Below the pieces are notes generated by a model. That model had not been told where the DNA came from. It saw only the letters and a list, made by a program, of their open reading frames with translations, and did no database searches. DNA of 64,000 nucleotides from Rhodamnia argentea (Eukaryota > Streptophyta > Magnoliopsida > Myrtales > Myrtaceae), in NCBI RefSeq assembly GCF_020921035.1, contig NC_063150.1, positions 30,737,826 through 30,801,825 of the forward strand, written 5' to 3'. This document shows positions 13,038 to 28,611 of this stretch, one piece after another (within the stretch, counting starts at the first letter, position 1; each line of letters begins with the position of its first letter). A program made the position numbers and the translations under genes.

Positions 13038-13794
13038 ACTTTTCTTTCGAGTGTGCTGATATGAAGCTTGTCTAGCTTCTCTGCTCTTTTTTTTTTCGCT
13101 CCTTGTAAACTCAGAATAAGCTTTAACGAAAGATGAAAACCAAACCAGGCGATTTCACAGTGAATGGGGCCTCCTTTTGTGCTCATGAAGCATTGGTTTG
13201 CTGGTGATAAAAACATGCTTGTTTTTTCATTCGCCTCTTTCGGCAGTGGCTCCCCCGATATAAAGGGTACGTTCTCGTTAAAAATGGAACAATTTGAAAA
13301 AGATCTTCTCGAAATTGATTGCTGAATGAAAAACATTTCATCATGCACGAAAATATTTGGATGTAAATTGTCGTCGATAATAAAAAAAAGAATTCCGTTT
13401 ACTAATTATTTAGAGTGATGTAAGCGATTATTTTTAGTAAAATCTTTCTTAAATAATTCATTTTTCATGAGACAAACCAGCGTACTCTAGTCTGCCTCAT
13501 TTTTTTCTTGATTCAAGAATGGATGTCTTCCAAGTTTAGGCCACTCCACTCGGGCCCGGCGCATCGATTAAGGTGGTATTTTATGGACCTTGACATTTAT
13601 CTACTTTAAATAAGCTTTTTCGCCATAAAAAAAAAGAACGATACAAGTTGTTAGGGATGTTAAGATTGATTTTGCAAGAATTAGCTTACTGAATGATGAT
13701 GCGGACCCCATAACTTCCTCGTACAAACAGCTGTCCACATTCAAGAAACTATCTATATGATTAATTTCTAGCTTTACATCGAAACAGCAAAAAA
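13038..13794. other. Intergenic between AKR1 and AKR2
   Basis: AKR1 3' trailer, then an R1 repeat (about 13300-13485) and plain A/T-rich sequence. No gene seen. Confidence 0.5.
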
Positions 13795-13833
13795 TGACGT
13801 CATAAAAAAGCCTTGTGACGTACTGGGTGATGC
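13795..13833 (+). promoter_or_regulatory. as-1-like TGACG module upstream of AKR2
   Basis: Palindrome TGACGTCA at 13795-13802, TGACGTA at 13816-13822 and TGATGC at 13828-13833, about 275 bp before the AKR2 start. Near-identical spacing is found before AKR8 and AKR10. Tandem TGACG motifs are the as-1 type bound by TGA bZIP factors (established). A TATACAT box at 13993-13999 and GCATCTGCTT at 13863-13872 complete the promoter. Confidence 0.6.
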
Positions 13834-14075
13834 AAAACCTAAGTACTGTACCAACAGGTGGAGCATCTGCTTACGAAATGGTAAAAGCCACTTGTCCTTG
13901 ATTGGGACCAAATGGGTCAAATAAACATGTGTGTGTTTCTGTCATTAATAATATTATCTCGTTTCCCTCCGGTCGTGATCGCCTCTGACTCCTATACATG
14001 TACGGTGGATGAAACTTGCTGGAAATGAGACCAGAAAAAAAAACAAGTTAGCAGCAACTGCAAGAGCATCCGAGA

Positions 14076-15841
<1,766 letters not shown>

Positions 15842-16805
15842 GACTTGTTATGTGCAGCACTGTCAGGCATTGTTTTGGCTCTCTTGCCTTTATGCCTGTA
15901 TGTGACTGAGGCCATAAAGTATCACAAAATAGTTTGAACGTAAAACCAGGGAATTTTAAGTGCTTGCTCTGTATTAAGAACATGTGAGGGAACATGTACT
16001 AAATTTCTAGAATAAGGAACTTTGAGCACCTTGCAAGACTGAGTGTGTTAGGAATAGACTTGACAGGAAAAAAGTTCATATGTACTTTAATTGATGGGGG
16101 CCAAATGATGATCTATCATCAAGTCGACGCATGTGCCAAAAGTTCCGCATCAAAACAGGAGTGGCCTAAACGGGAAACATTTTGCATTTGGTGACAACAG
16201 AAATTGAATTTATGTCGTAAGCTTCATCTGCACGCACAAATTCATTCTTGAAGAGCGAAGCCGTCTAACGAATTTGAAAAAGAGGCGGACTTATATAGGA
16301 CGGATGTTCACGTAGGGCTGTCGTTGTGCTTGAGACTTCGCGGCTTTACAATCCTGATGAACAGGTATTGCATTGGCCATACCAGATCGTTACTGCAAGG
16401 GAGGTATGTATGTTCCGGATGCGAGCAGCTGCAGGGCTTGTGCCGTCGTCCAACAAACTTGTCCAGCTAGAGTCTCAAAAGGCCGTCGGAGGGATGCATA
16501 TCGAGCTGTTACGCCACAGAGAGCAACAGAGAGAGTCCGCAACTTTTGTCTAGGCAGTTTTAATTTCGTAGTCTGTTCCGTAGAATGAAATTTTGCCGTT
16601 GACATTTTGATTTCTGGCATCTTATTGTATCAGAAAAGAAGGAAAACCAGCAAAGAAATGCTTCATGAGCACAAAAGAAGCCAATAACTTAGAATTCCCT
16701 GTTTTGGTTTTGTTCTCACATAAGCTATTATTGAATTTTATTTTCTGGGTGCAGTTACAAGGAGCAAAAGAGAGCAGAGAGCCAAACAATGCTTCATCAA
16801 CGCAA
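15842..16805. other. Shared tail spacer between AKR2 and AKR3
   Basis: The intergenic spacer of the convergent pair. Parts recur almost unchanged at about 23340-24379, 27540-28611 and 32575-33193, always next to a minus-strand reductase. It contains a conserved phrase TGTTCACGTAGGGCTGTCG (16304 onward) whose short frame translates to CSRRAVVVLE; I do not recognise it. Confidence 0.6.
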
Positions 16806-18476
<1,671 letters not shown>

Positions 18477-18800
18477 CTTCAGATGATATCTTGAAGCTGC
18501 TACCTGCTGTGTTTTTCTGGTTTCATGATCGTTAAAATCTCGTTCATATTTATAGGAGTTGAGGCGACGAGGATGAAGAAAGGGAAACTTCAAATTAAGG
18601 CTTGACCATGACCCATCACCTTGAGCTTTGGATCGCCCCGTACGTCACTTCATATATGACGTTGACTTATACTATTATTAGATTCTCGATATTTATCCGT
18701 GCACTTGTGACGTACTGGCTGGTGCAAACCTTGTAGTATCCAACAACACGTGGAGGCTGTGGAGCCGTTGGGTATCCTGTCACGGTCAGATTTCTGTTCC
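18477..18800 (-). promoter_or_regulatory. AKR3 promoter, with an opposite-facing as-1 module beyond it
   Basis: TATAAATA on minus (18547-18554) sits 70 bp before the start. Farther out are TACGTCA (18641-18647), TGACGT (about 18658-18663) and TGACGTA (18708-18714). The last, followed by CTGGCTGGTGCAAACC, has the plus-strand layout seen before plus-facing AKR2. The region therefore looks like half of a divergent promoter whose plus-side gene is gone. Confidence 0.55.
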
Positions 18801-19970
18801 AACAAATTTTCACCGTGCTGCAGCCTTTTTTTTTTTTTTTTTTATTTGGTGTCTAAACAAGTACGGTTTCTCCCGGACCCAAAAAAAAAAAAAAAAAAAA
18901 CAAAGTACGATGTCATTCATTGATTTACTAAAGACGTGTTTATGACAAGAGTGAGACCGAATAAGTAGGATTAATATCATCAAGAATCTTAAATTAGTAA
19001 GTATGTGATAAATTTACTCCAAAATAATATTTTGATCATTAAAAATTTCAAATTGATACACATGTGATAACTTTAATCGAAATTGATTTTTTTAACCATA
19101 AAAAACTTCAAATTTGTACACTTTTGACAAATTTACCTTTCGTTAATTTCCATTTAATTAAGTTGATATCACGAAAAATCTTAAACTAATATACATATGA
19201 CAAATAGATGGTAAAAATCCCAATCTGTTACACCCATCAAGCGCCACTTGTCATCTAACTTAGTAATTTTACTGAAAATTTTAACAAAAACTAACAGAGG
19301 GTAAATTTATTACAAATGTACCAAATTGGAGTTTTTGATGGTAAAAAAATTAGTTTGGAGTAAATTTATCACAAGAATACTAATTTAAAGTTTTTCGTGT
19401 ATTAACCATAATAAATAGCAAAAGGATCGAGGTATCCCTTTTCGAAGGGCCTTGGCGATCCAATCATGCTGCAGCCATTGAGCCGTCCACGAGAAAGGAA
19501 ATAAAACTAATTAGTCAGAAAAGCGTCTTTCACATGATATATTGAGTAAAAATATACAAGCCCCCGTTACCCGTTACGTATATAGTGGCACCGAGGATAG
19601 TTCTAAAAAAAAAAAACTATTTGAGTGATCTGTTTACGTAAAGTTGATTCGAAAGCAAATTTACATTAATGATTTGATTAAGAGTCCGTTTTTTCGGCGA
19701 AGAAATTATAATTTAGAAAATATTTTGATTAAAATGATCGCTTATATCGCTTACGTAAATACATAAACAAAAACTACAGTCATCGTCTGCGAAAATATTT
19801 TGATATAAATTGTTATCGAAAATGAGAACATTCCCATGGGCTAATCATGTCAAGCGCGTGACCGACAAATTAACCTTTTTATGAAATGTTTTAAGAAACA
19901 CTTCACGGTTCCGTGTGTAACGGCGGACCAACGGAGCTAGGGATGGTCCCGCGCCACCAGCCTCCATCCA
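18801..19970. repeat. Duplicated non-coding block, copy 1
   Basis: Begins with a poly-T run (18823-18841) facing a poly-A run (18880-18900), then A/T-rich sequence and an R1 repeat. It is repeated collinearly at about 35220-36390, and its first 300 bp also at 20220-20530. It follows AKR3 here and AKR7 at copy 2, so it is part of the segmental duplication. Confidence 0.7.
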
Positions 19971-20219
19971 TTTGATATCTTGAAGTTGCTACTTGCTGTA
20001 TTTTTTGGTCCCCTGATCACAAAAGTCATGCCTAGTTATAGGGGTTATAGGAATTTAGACAAGGACAAAGAAAGAAAACTCCAAATGATGAATACTCAAA
20101 AAGGGTTTGACCACGACCCATCACGTAAGCAGATGCGCAAGAGCTCTACTTTGCTGAATAGTCGGATACTTTTGGCTTGCATCACCCAGTATGTCACGAG
20201 CATAGTGATTCTTAATTAG
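19971..20219 (-). promoter_or_regulatory. Orphan AKR promoter 1, no gene body
   Basis: Reads like the minus-strand upstream region of AKR9: a 5'-leader stretch, a degenerate TATA (AGTTATAG), TCACGTAAGCAGATGCGCAA containing the conserved box (20127-20138), and the CATCACCCAGTATGTCAC tail. The similarity stops just before where ATG should be, and no reductase exon follows to the left. Confidence 0.65.
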
Positions 20220-20530
20220 AAATTTTGGATGCAGCCTTCTTTTTTTTTTTTAATTTTTTATTTGGTGTCTAAACAAGTACGGTTTCTCCCGACCCAAAAA
20301 AAAAAAAAAAACATAAAAACAAACGAAGTACGATTTCATTCATTGATTTACTAATGAAGTGTTTATGACAAGAGTGAGACCTAATAAATAGGGTTAATAT
20401 CATCAACAATCTTAAATTCGTAAATATGTGATACATTTACTCCAAATTAATATTTTGATCATTAAAAATTTCAAATTGATACACCTATGATAACTTTACC
20501 GGAAATTGATTTTTTTAACATCTAAAAAAC

Positions 20531-22010
20531 GTTACTTGAATACTATAATTTTCTATTGCTATAACTCAACTTCAGATTGAACCGCACAGTTGGGAGCGAT
20601 AATGGTGACAAATGCAGGTGCTTTAGATCGATTTCGGATGGGTTGTGAATTGCTGGAATTGGTTGCAGGATATTATGGTTAAACGACCCATCCTCGGAAG
20701 GTCGTCCATATGATTTCAATCGGGGATATGCAATATCAAAAGGGATATATGCATAATCCTAAGTAATATGTGAAATTAAATAAAATATCCTAAATATCTC
20801 TAGAATATATTTAAATATCCTTAACATCCTCACCGGCCAAACTTCGCAGATTGTGTCGGGGGATGGCGATGAGGCTTGGGGTGGTGCTTGTTTTTCAAAA
20901 TACGCGGTGGAAAATGTCCAAATCACCACAAAATGGTGATGGGTTCCCCGGATCCAAGACACGGTGGCGTGTGGCAGCGCGTGTGGAGGATGCCGGTGTC
21001 CGTTGCTCATGAAATTTTAGGGTTTGGCTTGTATGAGGGCGGCAAGTCTGATGGTGGTTCAAAATGAGCAGCGGAAGTGTTCCGAACAACAATCAAGGAC
21101 TTTGGTTTTGGCAGAAAATCGAGAGTGGCGCGGTTGGTGTGGCTGGCGTCGTGGCCACCGCCTTGAAAAACTAACGTGGCTGCGATGGCGCTTCCTCGGA
21201 AAAGCTTGGCCCCGACACTAACTTGAAACTAAGAATCGGAGAAATTCTATATATTTTGATATGTAATAACAAAGATAGCATTAGCCTATTTATAGGCTTT
21301 ATGAGATCACTATATAAGGAAATCAAATAAACAAAAACACCATGTATAATCAATCAATGATATGCATTTATCAAAAGAGATATATGTATAATCTCGATCG
21401 ATATGTATAATTAGATAAAATATCGTAAATCTTTCTAGAATATATCTAAATATCCTAAATTTCTCTAGAACACTAGTCAATGCTCCATCTGGGCTATTCT
21501 TGCTGTCATTGTGGTTTTTGAGTTCAGCTTAGCCATTATTATTATTTTTGTTTTGTGTCGGTTTTTTCGTTTTTCCCTGTTTTTTAAGAATCACGACTGT
21601 TTCATTTTCAGCCGTATACGGACTAATGTTGGTTGAAAGTAAAATCTCAGAACATATTCGCTATTTAACATTTTCGGGGACCTTCAGTCTGGTCCTCAAT
21701 TCCGAAAATTGGGAATCGGGACAGGCAGTTCGGCTCTCGGTTCCGGAAAGAACCGAACCAGATAGAGAATCGATCACCCCTAATTTAGAGTAAATAACAC
21801 TCAGAGCTCACAACAAGTGCGCCAGAGCTTTGTCTACCTTCACATTTTCCTTGGAAACCGGCTGACTTGTGTATCCGGTTTCCAGGGGAAAATTTCTTAG
21901 TTTAACACTAACCATTCTAAAAATCTCGAGTCTTGATCACCTCATACTCCTGTATATATTTGACTGGACGGAAATGGAATTTGCTTGAAAATGAGACCAG
22001 AGAAAACAAG
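20531..22010. other. Retrotransposon-like remnant and filler
   Basis: Contains repeated TCTAGAATATATTTAAATATCC-type phrases on both sides of a GC-richer middle (20850-21210), with a stretch like a Ty1-copia LTR near 21215-21310 (CTATTTATAGGCTTTATG at about 21286). A transposon end of ATCACCCCTAA type lies near 21774. No open polyprotein. Confidence 0.35.
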
Positions 22011-22038
22011 TTAGTAGCAACTGCAAGAGCATCCTAGA

Positions 22039-23480
22039 ATGGCCTCGGATTCCCCGAGTGAAACTCGGGACTCAGGGTCTCGAGGTGTAGATTCATTTGA
22101 TGGCTCGCAATGGCAGCTTCTTGCTCGAATATATGAGAATCTTCTTCTTTTGTTTCTGAGCGATTGCAGGTTTCCAAGTTGGGTTTTGGCTGCATGGGAC
22201 TGACGGGAGTTTACAACGATCCGGTCCCTGAGGAAGTCGGCAGGTTGATCATCGTTGACGCGTTCGCCTAGGGCATAGACGTTATTTGATACATCCGATG
22301 TATATGGACCCAAAGTTAATGAGATTCTAGTCAGGAAGGTAGTGCGAAAAATCCAAGTATTGAAATCCTTTAGCTGATTGAATTTCGGCGACCGTGTAAA
22401 ATGAGCGACTCCATATGTGCAGGCATTGAAGAAGTTGCCGGGGGAGGAGGTGCAGTTAGCCACCAAATTTGGCTTGGTGAAAATGGAACTCGGCAATCTG
22501 GTGGTGAAAGAGACCCCGGATTATGTCCGCTTGTGTTGCGAGGCAAGCCTCAAGCGCCTTGGTGTCGACTACATTGATATCTACTACGTGCACCGGATCG
22601 ACACATCGGTCCCTATAGAGGAAACTGTAAGTCTGATTAGCAGGTTCCTTATCAGTTCGATAGCAATTGCTCTGCTCGAACGAGCTTAAGATTTGCTAGT
22701 TTGCAAAAATTGCAGATGGAGGAGCTAAAGAAGTTGGTGGAGGAGGGAAAGGTGAAGTATGTCAGGTTGTCAGAGGCAAGCCCCGACACCAGAAGAAGAG
22801 AGCACACGGCTCATCCCATTACGGCCACACAAATGGAGTGGTCGCTCTGGACTCGCGACATCGAGCAAGAGATCATCCCGCTTTGCCGGTAGTTAAATTA
22901 TATGGCTGTCCTAACACTTTCAGAACTGAAAAACAAGAACAGAGGAAACTCTGTTCGCCACATTTCAGATTTTAAACCTTCATAACTTGTACCATTTGGT
23001 ACTTCATTAACAACGTGATAGTATGCTGGACTTAATTACTGGGGTTGTTCTTCTGGTCGGCTAGTCGAATGTCGAAGGGAACTCGGGATCGGCATTTTTC
23101 CTTACGGTCCTCTCGGCCGGGTGGGTTCTTTGGTGGCAAGGGCCCAAACAGTTTCCTTGTATGTAATTGCTCTGTTTTCAGGCATGCCTTGATGAGAAAA
23201 GTCGTGTTCACTTCCTATTCATATCACGGTCTTAATGCTTTCATTCACTAGTCCACCTTGCTAAACCTCTTGATTCTGTTTCTTTCTCAGGAGATACGTC
23301 TTCCAAGGGTTCAACCAGACAACTTGTTCTGTGCTGCACGTCACGCATTGTTTTGGCTCTCTTGCCTTTATGCCTGTATGTGACTGAGGCCATAAAGTAT
23401 CACAAAATAGCTTGAACATAAAACCAGGGAATTTTAAGTGCTTGCTCTGCATTAAGAATATGTGAGGAAACATGTACTAA
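22039..23480 (+). pseudogene. AKR4: broken copy of AKR2
   Basis: Same exon plan as AKR2: exon 1 22039-22084, exon 2 22170-22338, exon 3 22423-22626, exon 4 22716-22888, exon 5 23078-23158, start of exon 6 23289 to about 23334. Lesions: 11 bp missing from exon 1, a TAG stop plus one extra base in exon 2, two extra bases in exon 5, and a deletion that joins the start of exon 6 to the 3' trailer so exon 7 is gone. The deletion joint carries ACTTG, present at both parental sites. Exons 3 and 4 remain open, so the disabling is fairly recent. A TATATAT box remains at 21953-21959. Confidence 0.92.
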
Positions 23481-24379
23481 TTTTCTAGAATAAGGAACTA
23501 TGAGCAGATTGCAAGATTGAGTGTGTTAGGAATAGACTTGACAGAAAAAAAGTTCATGTGTACTTTAATTGATGTGGGCCAAATGATGATCTATCATCAA
23601 GTCGACACATGTGCAAAAAGTTCCGGATCAAAACAGGAGTGGCTTAAACCAGAAACAGTTTGCATTTGGTGACAACAGAAATTGAATTTATGTCGTAAGC
23701 TTCATCTGCACGCACAAATTCATTCTTGAAGAGCGAAGGCATCTAAGGAATTTGAAAAGAAAGCAGACTTATATATGACGGATGTTCACGTAGGGCTGTC
23801 GTTGTGCTTGAGCCTTCGCGGCTTTACAATCCTGTTGAACAGGTATTGCATTGGCCATACCAGATCGTTACTGAGGTATCATTGGCCCATTGCTAGAAGA
23901 GGTGTAGAAAAGAAACATGTTTTACATGACAACACAGTGGAAATGATAATTCCAGTCAACTAAGGGTAAGCAAGGGAGGTATGTATGTTCCGGATGCGAG
24001 CAGCTGCAGGGCTTGTGCCGTCGTCCAACAAACTTGTCCAGCTAGAGTCTGAAAAGGCCGTCGGAGGGATGCATATCGAGCTGTTACGCCACAGAGAGCA
24101 ACAGAGAGAGTCCGCAACTTTTGTCTAGGCAGTTTTAATTTCATAGTCTGTTCCATAGAACGAAATTTTGCCGTTGACTTTTTGATTTCTGGCATCTTAT
24201 TGTATCAGAAAAGAAAGAAAACCAGCAAAGAAATGCTCACGAGCACAAAAGAAGCCAATAACTTAGAATTCCCTGTTTTGGTTTTATTCTTACATAAGCT
24301 ATTCTTGAGTTTTATTTTCTGGGTGCAGTTACATGGAGCAAAAGAGAGCAGAGAGCCAAACAATGCTTCATCAACGCAA
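23481..24379. other. Shared tail spacer, copy in unit B
   Basis: Collinear with 16020-16805, with a short insertion after 'CGTTACTGAGGTATCATTGG' (about 23865) relative to the first copy. No gene. Confidence 0.6.
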
Positions 24380-26029
<1,650 letters not shown>

Positions 26030-26360
26030 CTTCAGATGATATCTTGAAGCTGCTACCTGCTGTGTTTTTCTGGTTTCATGATCGTTAAAATCTGGTGCAT
26101 ATTTGTAGGAGTTGAGGCGACGAGGATAAGGCAAGGGAAACTTCAAATTAAGGTTTGACCATGACCCATCTGCTCGAGCTTTGCATCGCCCAGTACGTCA
26201 CTTCATATATGACGTGACTTGGTTATACTATTTACTAGATTCTCGATATTTATCCGTGCACTTGTGACGTACTGGCTGATGCAAACCTTGTAGTATCCAA
26301 CAACACGTGGAGGCTGTAGAGCCGTTGGGCATCCTGCTTACGTTGGTGGGTCACGGTCCA
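26030..26360 (-). promoter_or_regulatory. AKR5 promoter with altered TATA box
   Basis: At 26100-26107 the minus strand reads TACAAATA where AKR3, AKR6 and AKR7 have TATAAATA at the same distance from ATG. The upstream ACGTCA (26195-26200), TGACG (26210-26214) and TGACGTA (26275-26281) motifs are kept. Confidence 0.65.
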
Positions 26361-26369
26361 ACAACACGT

Positions 26370-27091
26370 CAAATTATGAATAGCGAGAGGTGGATTGAAA
26401 AGTGGTGTTTGACCCACGACCCATCGCGGAAGCAGATGTCCGGGGAGCCGTCGGATACTTCGAAGAATTGGATCGCCCCGTATGTCACGAGCGATGGCCG
26501 CCGGCTCCCAATAAAAAAAAATTTCAAAAAGTTCAAAAAATATTTAAATAATTATAAAAATTATCCATATTAACGCTGACCACGACACGTATGGCAAGGA
26601 TGTCCACGTCAATGATTTTCGGCCAAAATTGGCCGAAAGGATTGCATTAATAAATAATTAAAAGGTTAAGGATTAAATTGACAAAATTAAAAATTCTAAG
26701 ATTTTTTGGATAATTTTTCTCAAACAATTTTGTAGGATACCATACCGAGGATTCTTAGGTTTACGCAACGGCTTACACCTGCGTCGGTACCTTGGGGGGC
26801 CCACCAGCCATGGCCCCCCACTTAAGTCACGAAGTCGAGTTGGGAGTTTCGAACTAGTGATCTCACATAGCACACTCTCAACCAACTTAGCCATGCGTGG
26901 GTGGATAATTTTATTTAGTTTATATTCACATTTAGCAGAAAAAAAAATTACTACAGTAGGTATCCTAGTTAGCACATCATATGTTATTTTCTTGGACTTT
27001 TATGTCACGTATAATGTAACTTGGCTACAGTATCCTAGTTTATTTAGGCCCGATGAGAAGAGCAGTTACCAACCTCACCTTTCAGCATCTC
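26370..27091. repeat. Duplicated spacer with SINE insertion
   Basis: Sequence starting AATTATGAATAGCGAGAGG is shared with about 30390-31010 (upstream of AKR6). The main difference is a tRNA-derived SINE within this copy. The phrase CCACGACCCATCGCGGAAGC resembles the upstream region of other array promoters. Confidence 0.65.
26738..26905 (-). mobile_element. tRNA-derived SINE
   Basis: On the minus strand a pol III A box TGGCTAAGTTGG (26893-26882) and a B box GTTCGAAACTCC (26854-26843) are spaced as in a tRNA, followed by about 100 bp of non-tRNA body with a GGGGGG/CCCCCC palindrome. The collinear copy near 30765 lacks it. It is not a working tRNA because no acceptor stem or full cloverleaf closes. 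Confidence 0.7.
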
Positions 27092-27640
27092 ATACATTAT
27101 ATTGCAGTCCTAACACTTTCAGAACTGAAAAACAAGAACAGAGGAAACTCTGCTCGCCACATTTCAGATTTTAAACCTTCATAACTTGTACCATTTGGTA
27201 CTTCATTAACAACGTGATAGTATGCTGGACTTAATTACTGGGGTTGTTCTTCTGGTCGGCTAGTCGAATGTCGAAGGGAACTCGGGATCGTCATTGTTCC
27301 TTACGGTCCTCTTGGCGGGGTTCTTTGGTGGCAAGGGCCCAAACAGTTTCCTTGTATGTAATTGCTCTGTTTTCAGGCATGCCTTGATGAGAAAAGTCGT
27401 GTTCACTTCCTATTCATATCACGGTCTTAATCCTTTCATTCACTAGTCCACCTTGCTAAACCTCTTGATTCTGTTTCTTTCTCAGGAGATACGTCTTCCA
27501 AGGTTTCAACCAGACAACTTGTTCTGTGCTGCACGTCACCCATTGTTTTGGCTCTCTTGCCTTTATGCCTGTATGTGACTGAGGCCATAAAGTATCACAA
27601 AATAGCTTGAACATAAACCAGGGAATTTTAAGTGCTTGCT
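27092..27640 (+). pseudogene. Reductase fragment (exon 5 and start of exon 6), duplicate of AKR4
   Basis: Matches AKR4 from intron 4 through exon 5 (27277-27353), the start of exon 6 (27486 to about 27525) and the 3' trailer. It shares the identical exon 6-to-trailer deletion joint with AKR4, so it was copied after that deletion. Exons 1-4 are absent. It takes the plus-strand partner position of unit C, next to AKR6. Confidence 0.88.
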
Positions 27641-28611
27641 CTGTATTAAGAATATGTGAGGAAACATGTACTAATTTTCTAGAATAAGGAACTATGAACA
27701 GATTGCAAGATTGATTTCCTTACCAAAAAAAAAAACAGATTGCAAGATTGAGTGTGTTAGGAATAGACTTGACAGAAAAAAAGTTCATGTGTACTTTAAT
27801 TGATGTGGGCAAAATGATGATCTATCATCAAGTCGACACATGTGCAAAAAGTTCCGGATCAAAACAGGAGTGGCTTAAACCAGAAACAGTTTGCATTTGG
27901 TGACAACAGAAATTGAATTTATGTCGGAAGCTTCATCTGCACGCACAAATTCATTCTTGAAGAGCGAAGCCATCTAACGAATTTGAAAAAAAGGCAGACT
28001 TATATAGGACGGATGTTCACGTTGGGCTGTCATTGTGCTTGAGATCTCGCGGCTTGACAATCCTGATGAACAGGTATTGCATTGGCTATGCCAGATCGTT
28101 ACTGAGGCATCATCAATCCATTGCCAGAAGAGGTGTGGAGGAGAAACATGGTTTACATGACGACGCAGTGGAAATGGTAATTCCAGTCAACTAAGAGTAA
28201 GCAAGTGAGGTCTGTATTTTCCGGATGCGAGCAGCTGCAGGGCTTGTGCCGTCATCTGGCAAACTTGTCCAGCTACAGTTAGAAAAGGCCGTCGGACGGA
28301 TGCATATCGAGCTGTTACGCCACAGAGAGCGAGAGAGAGAGTCCGCAACTTTGTCTAGGCTGTTTTAATTTCATAGTCTATTTCAGTAGAATGAAATTTT
28401 GCCGTTGACATTTCGATTTCTGGCACCTTATTGTATCAGAAAAGAAAGAAAACGAGCAAACAAATGCTTCATGAATACAAAACGAGCCAGTAACTTAGAA
28501 TTGCCTGGTTTGGTTTTATTCTTACATAAGCTATTCTTGAGTTTTATTTTCTGACTGCAGTTACAAGGAGCAAAAGAGAGCAGAGAGCCAAACAATGCTT
28601 CATCAACGCAA
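27641..28611. other. Shared tail spacer, copy in unit C
   Basis: Collinear with the spacers of units A and B, including the TGTTCACGTTGGGCTGTC phrase at about 28014. A short A-rich insertion at about 27717-27740 is flanked by repeated CAGATTGCAAGATTGA. No gene. Confidence 0.55.

Noticed and set aside
26838..26895. Possible tRNA gene on minus strand
   Set aside because: A and B boxes are present but no acceptor stem pairs and it is followed by a SINE body, so a retroelement head is the better explanation.
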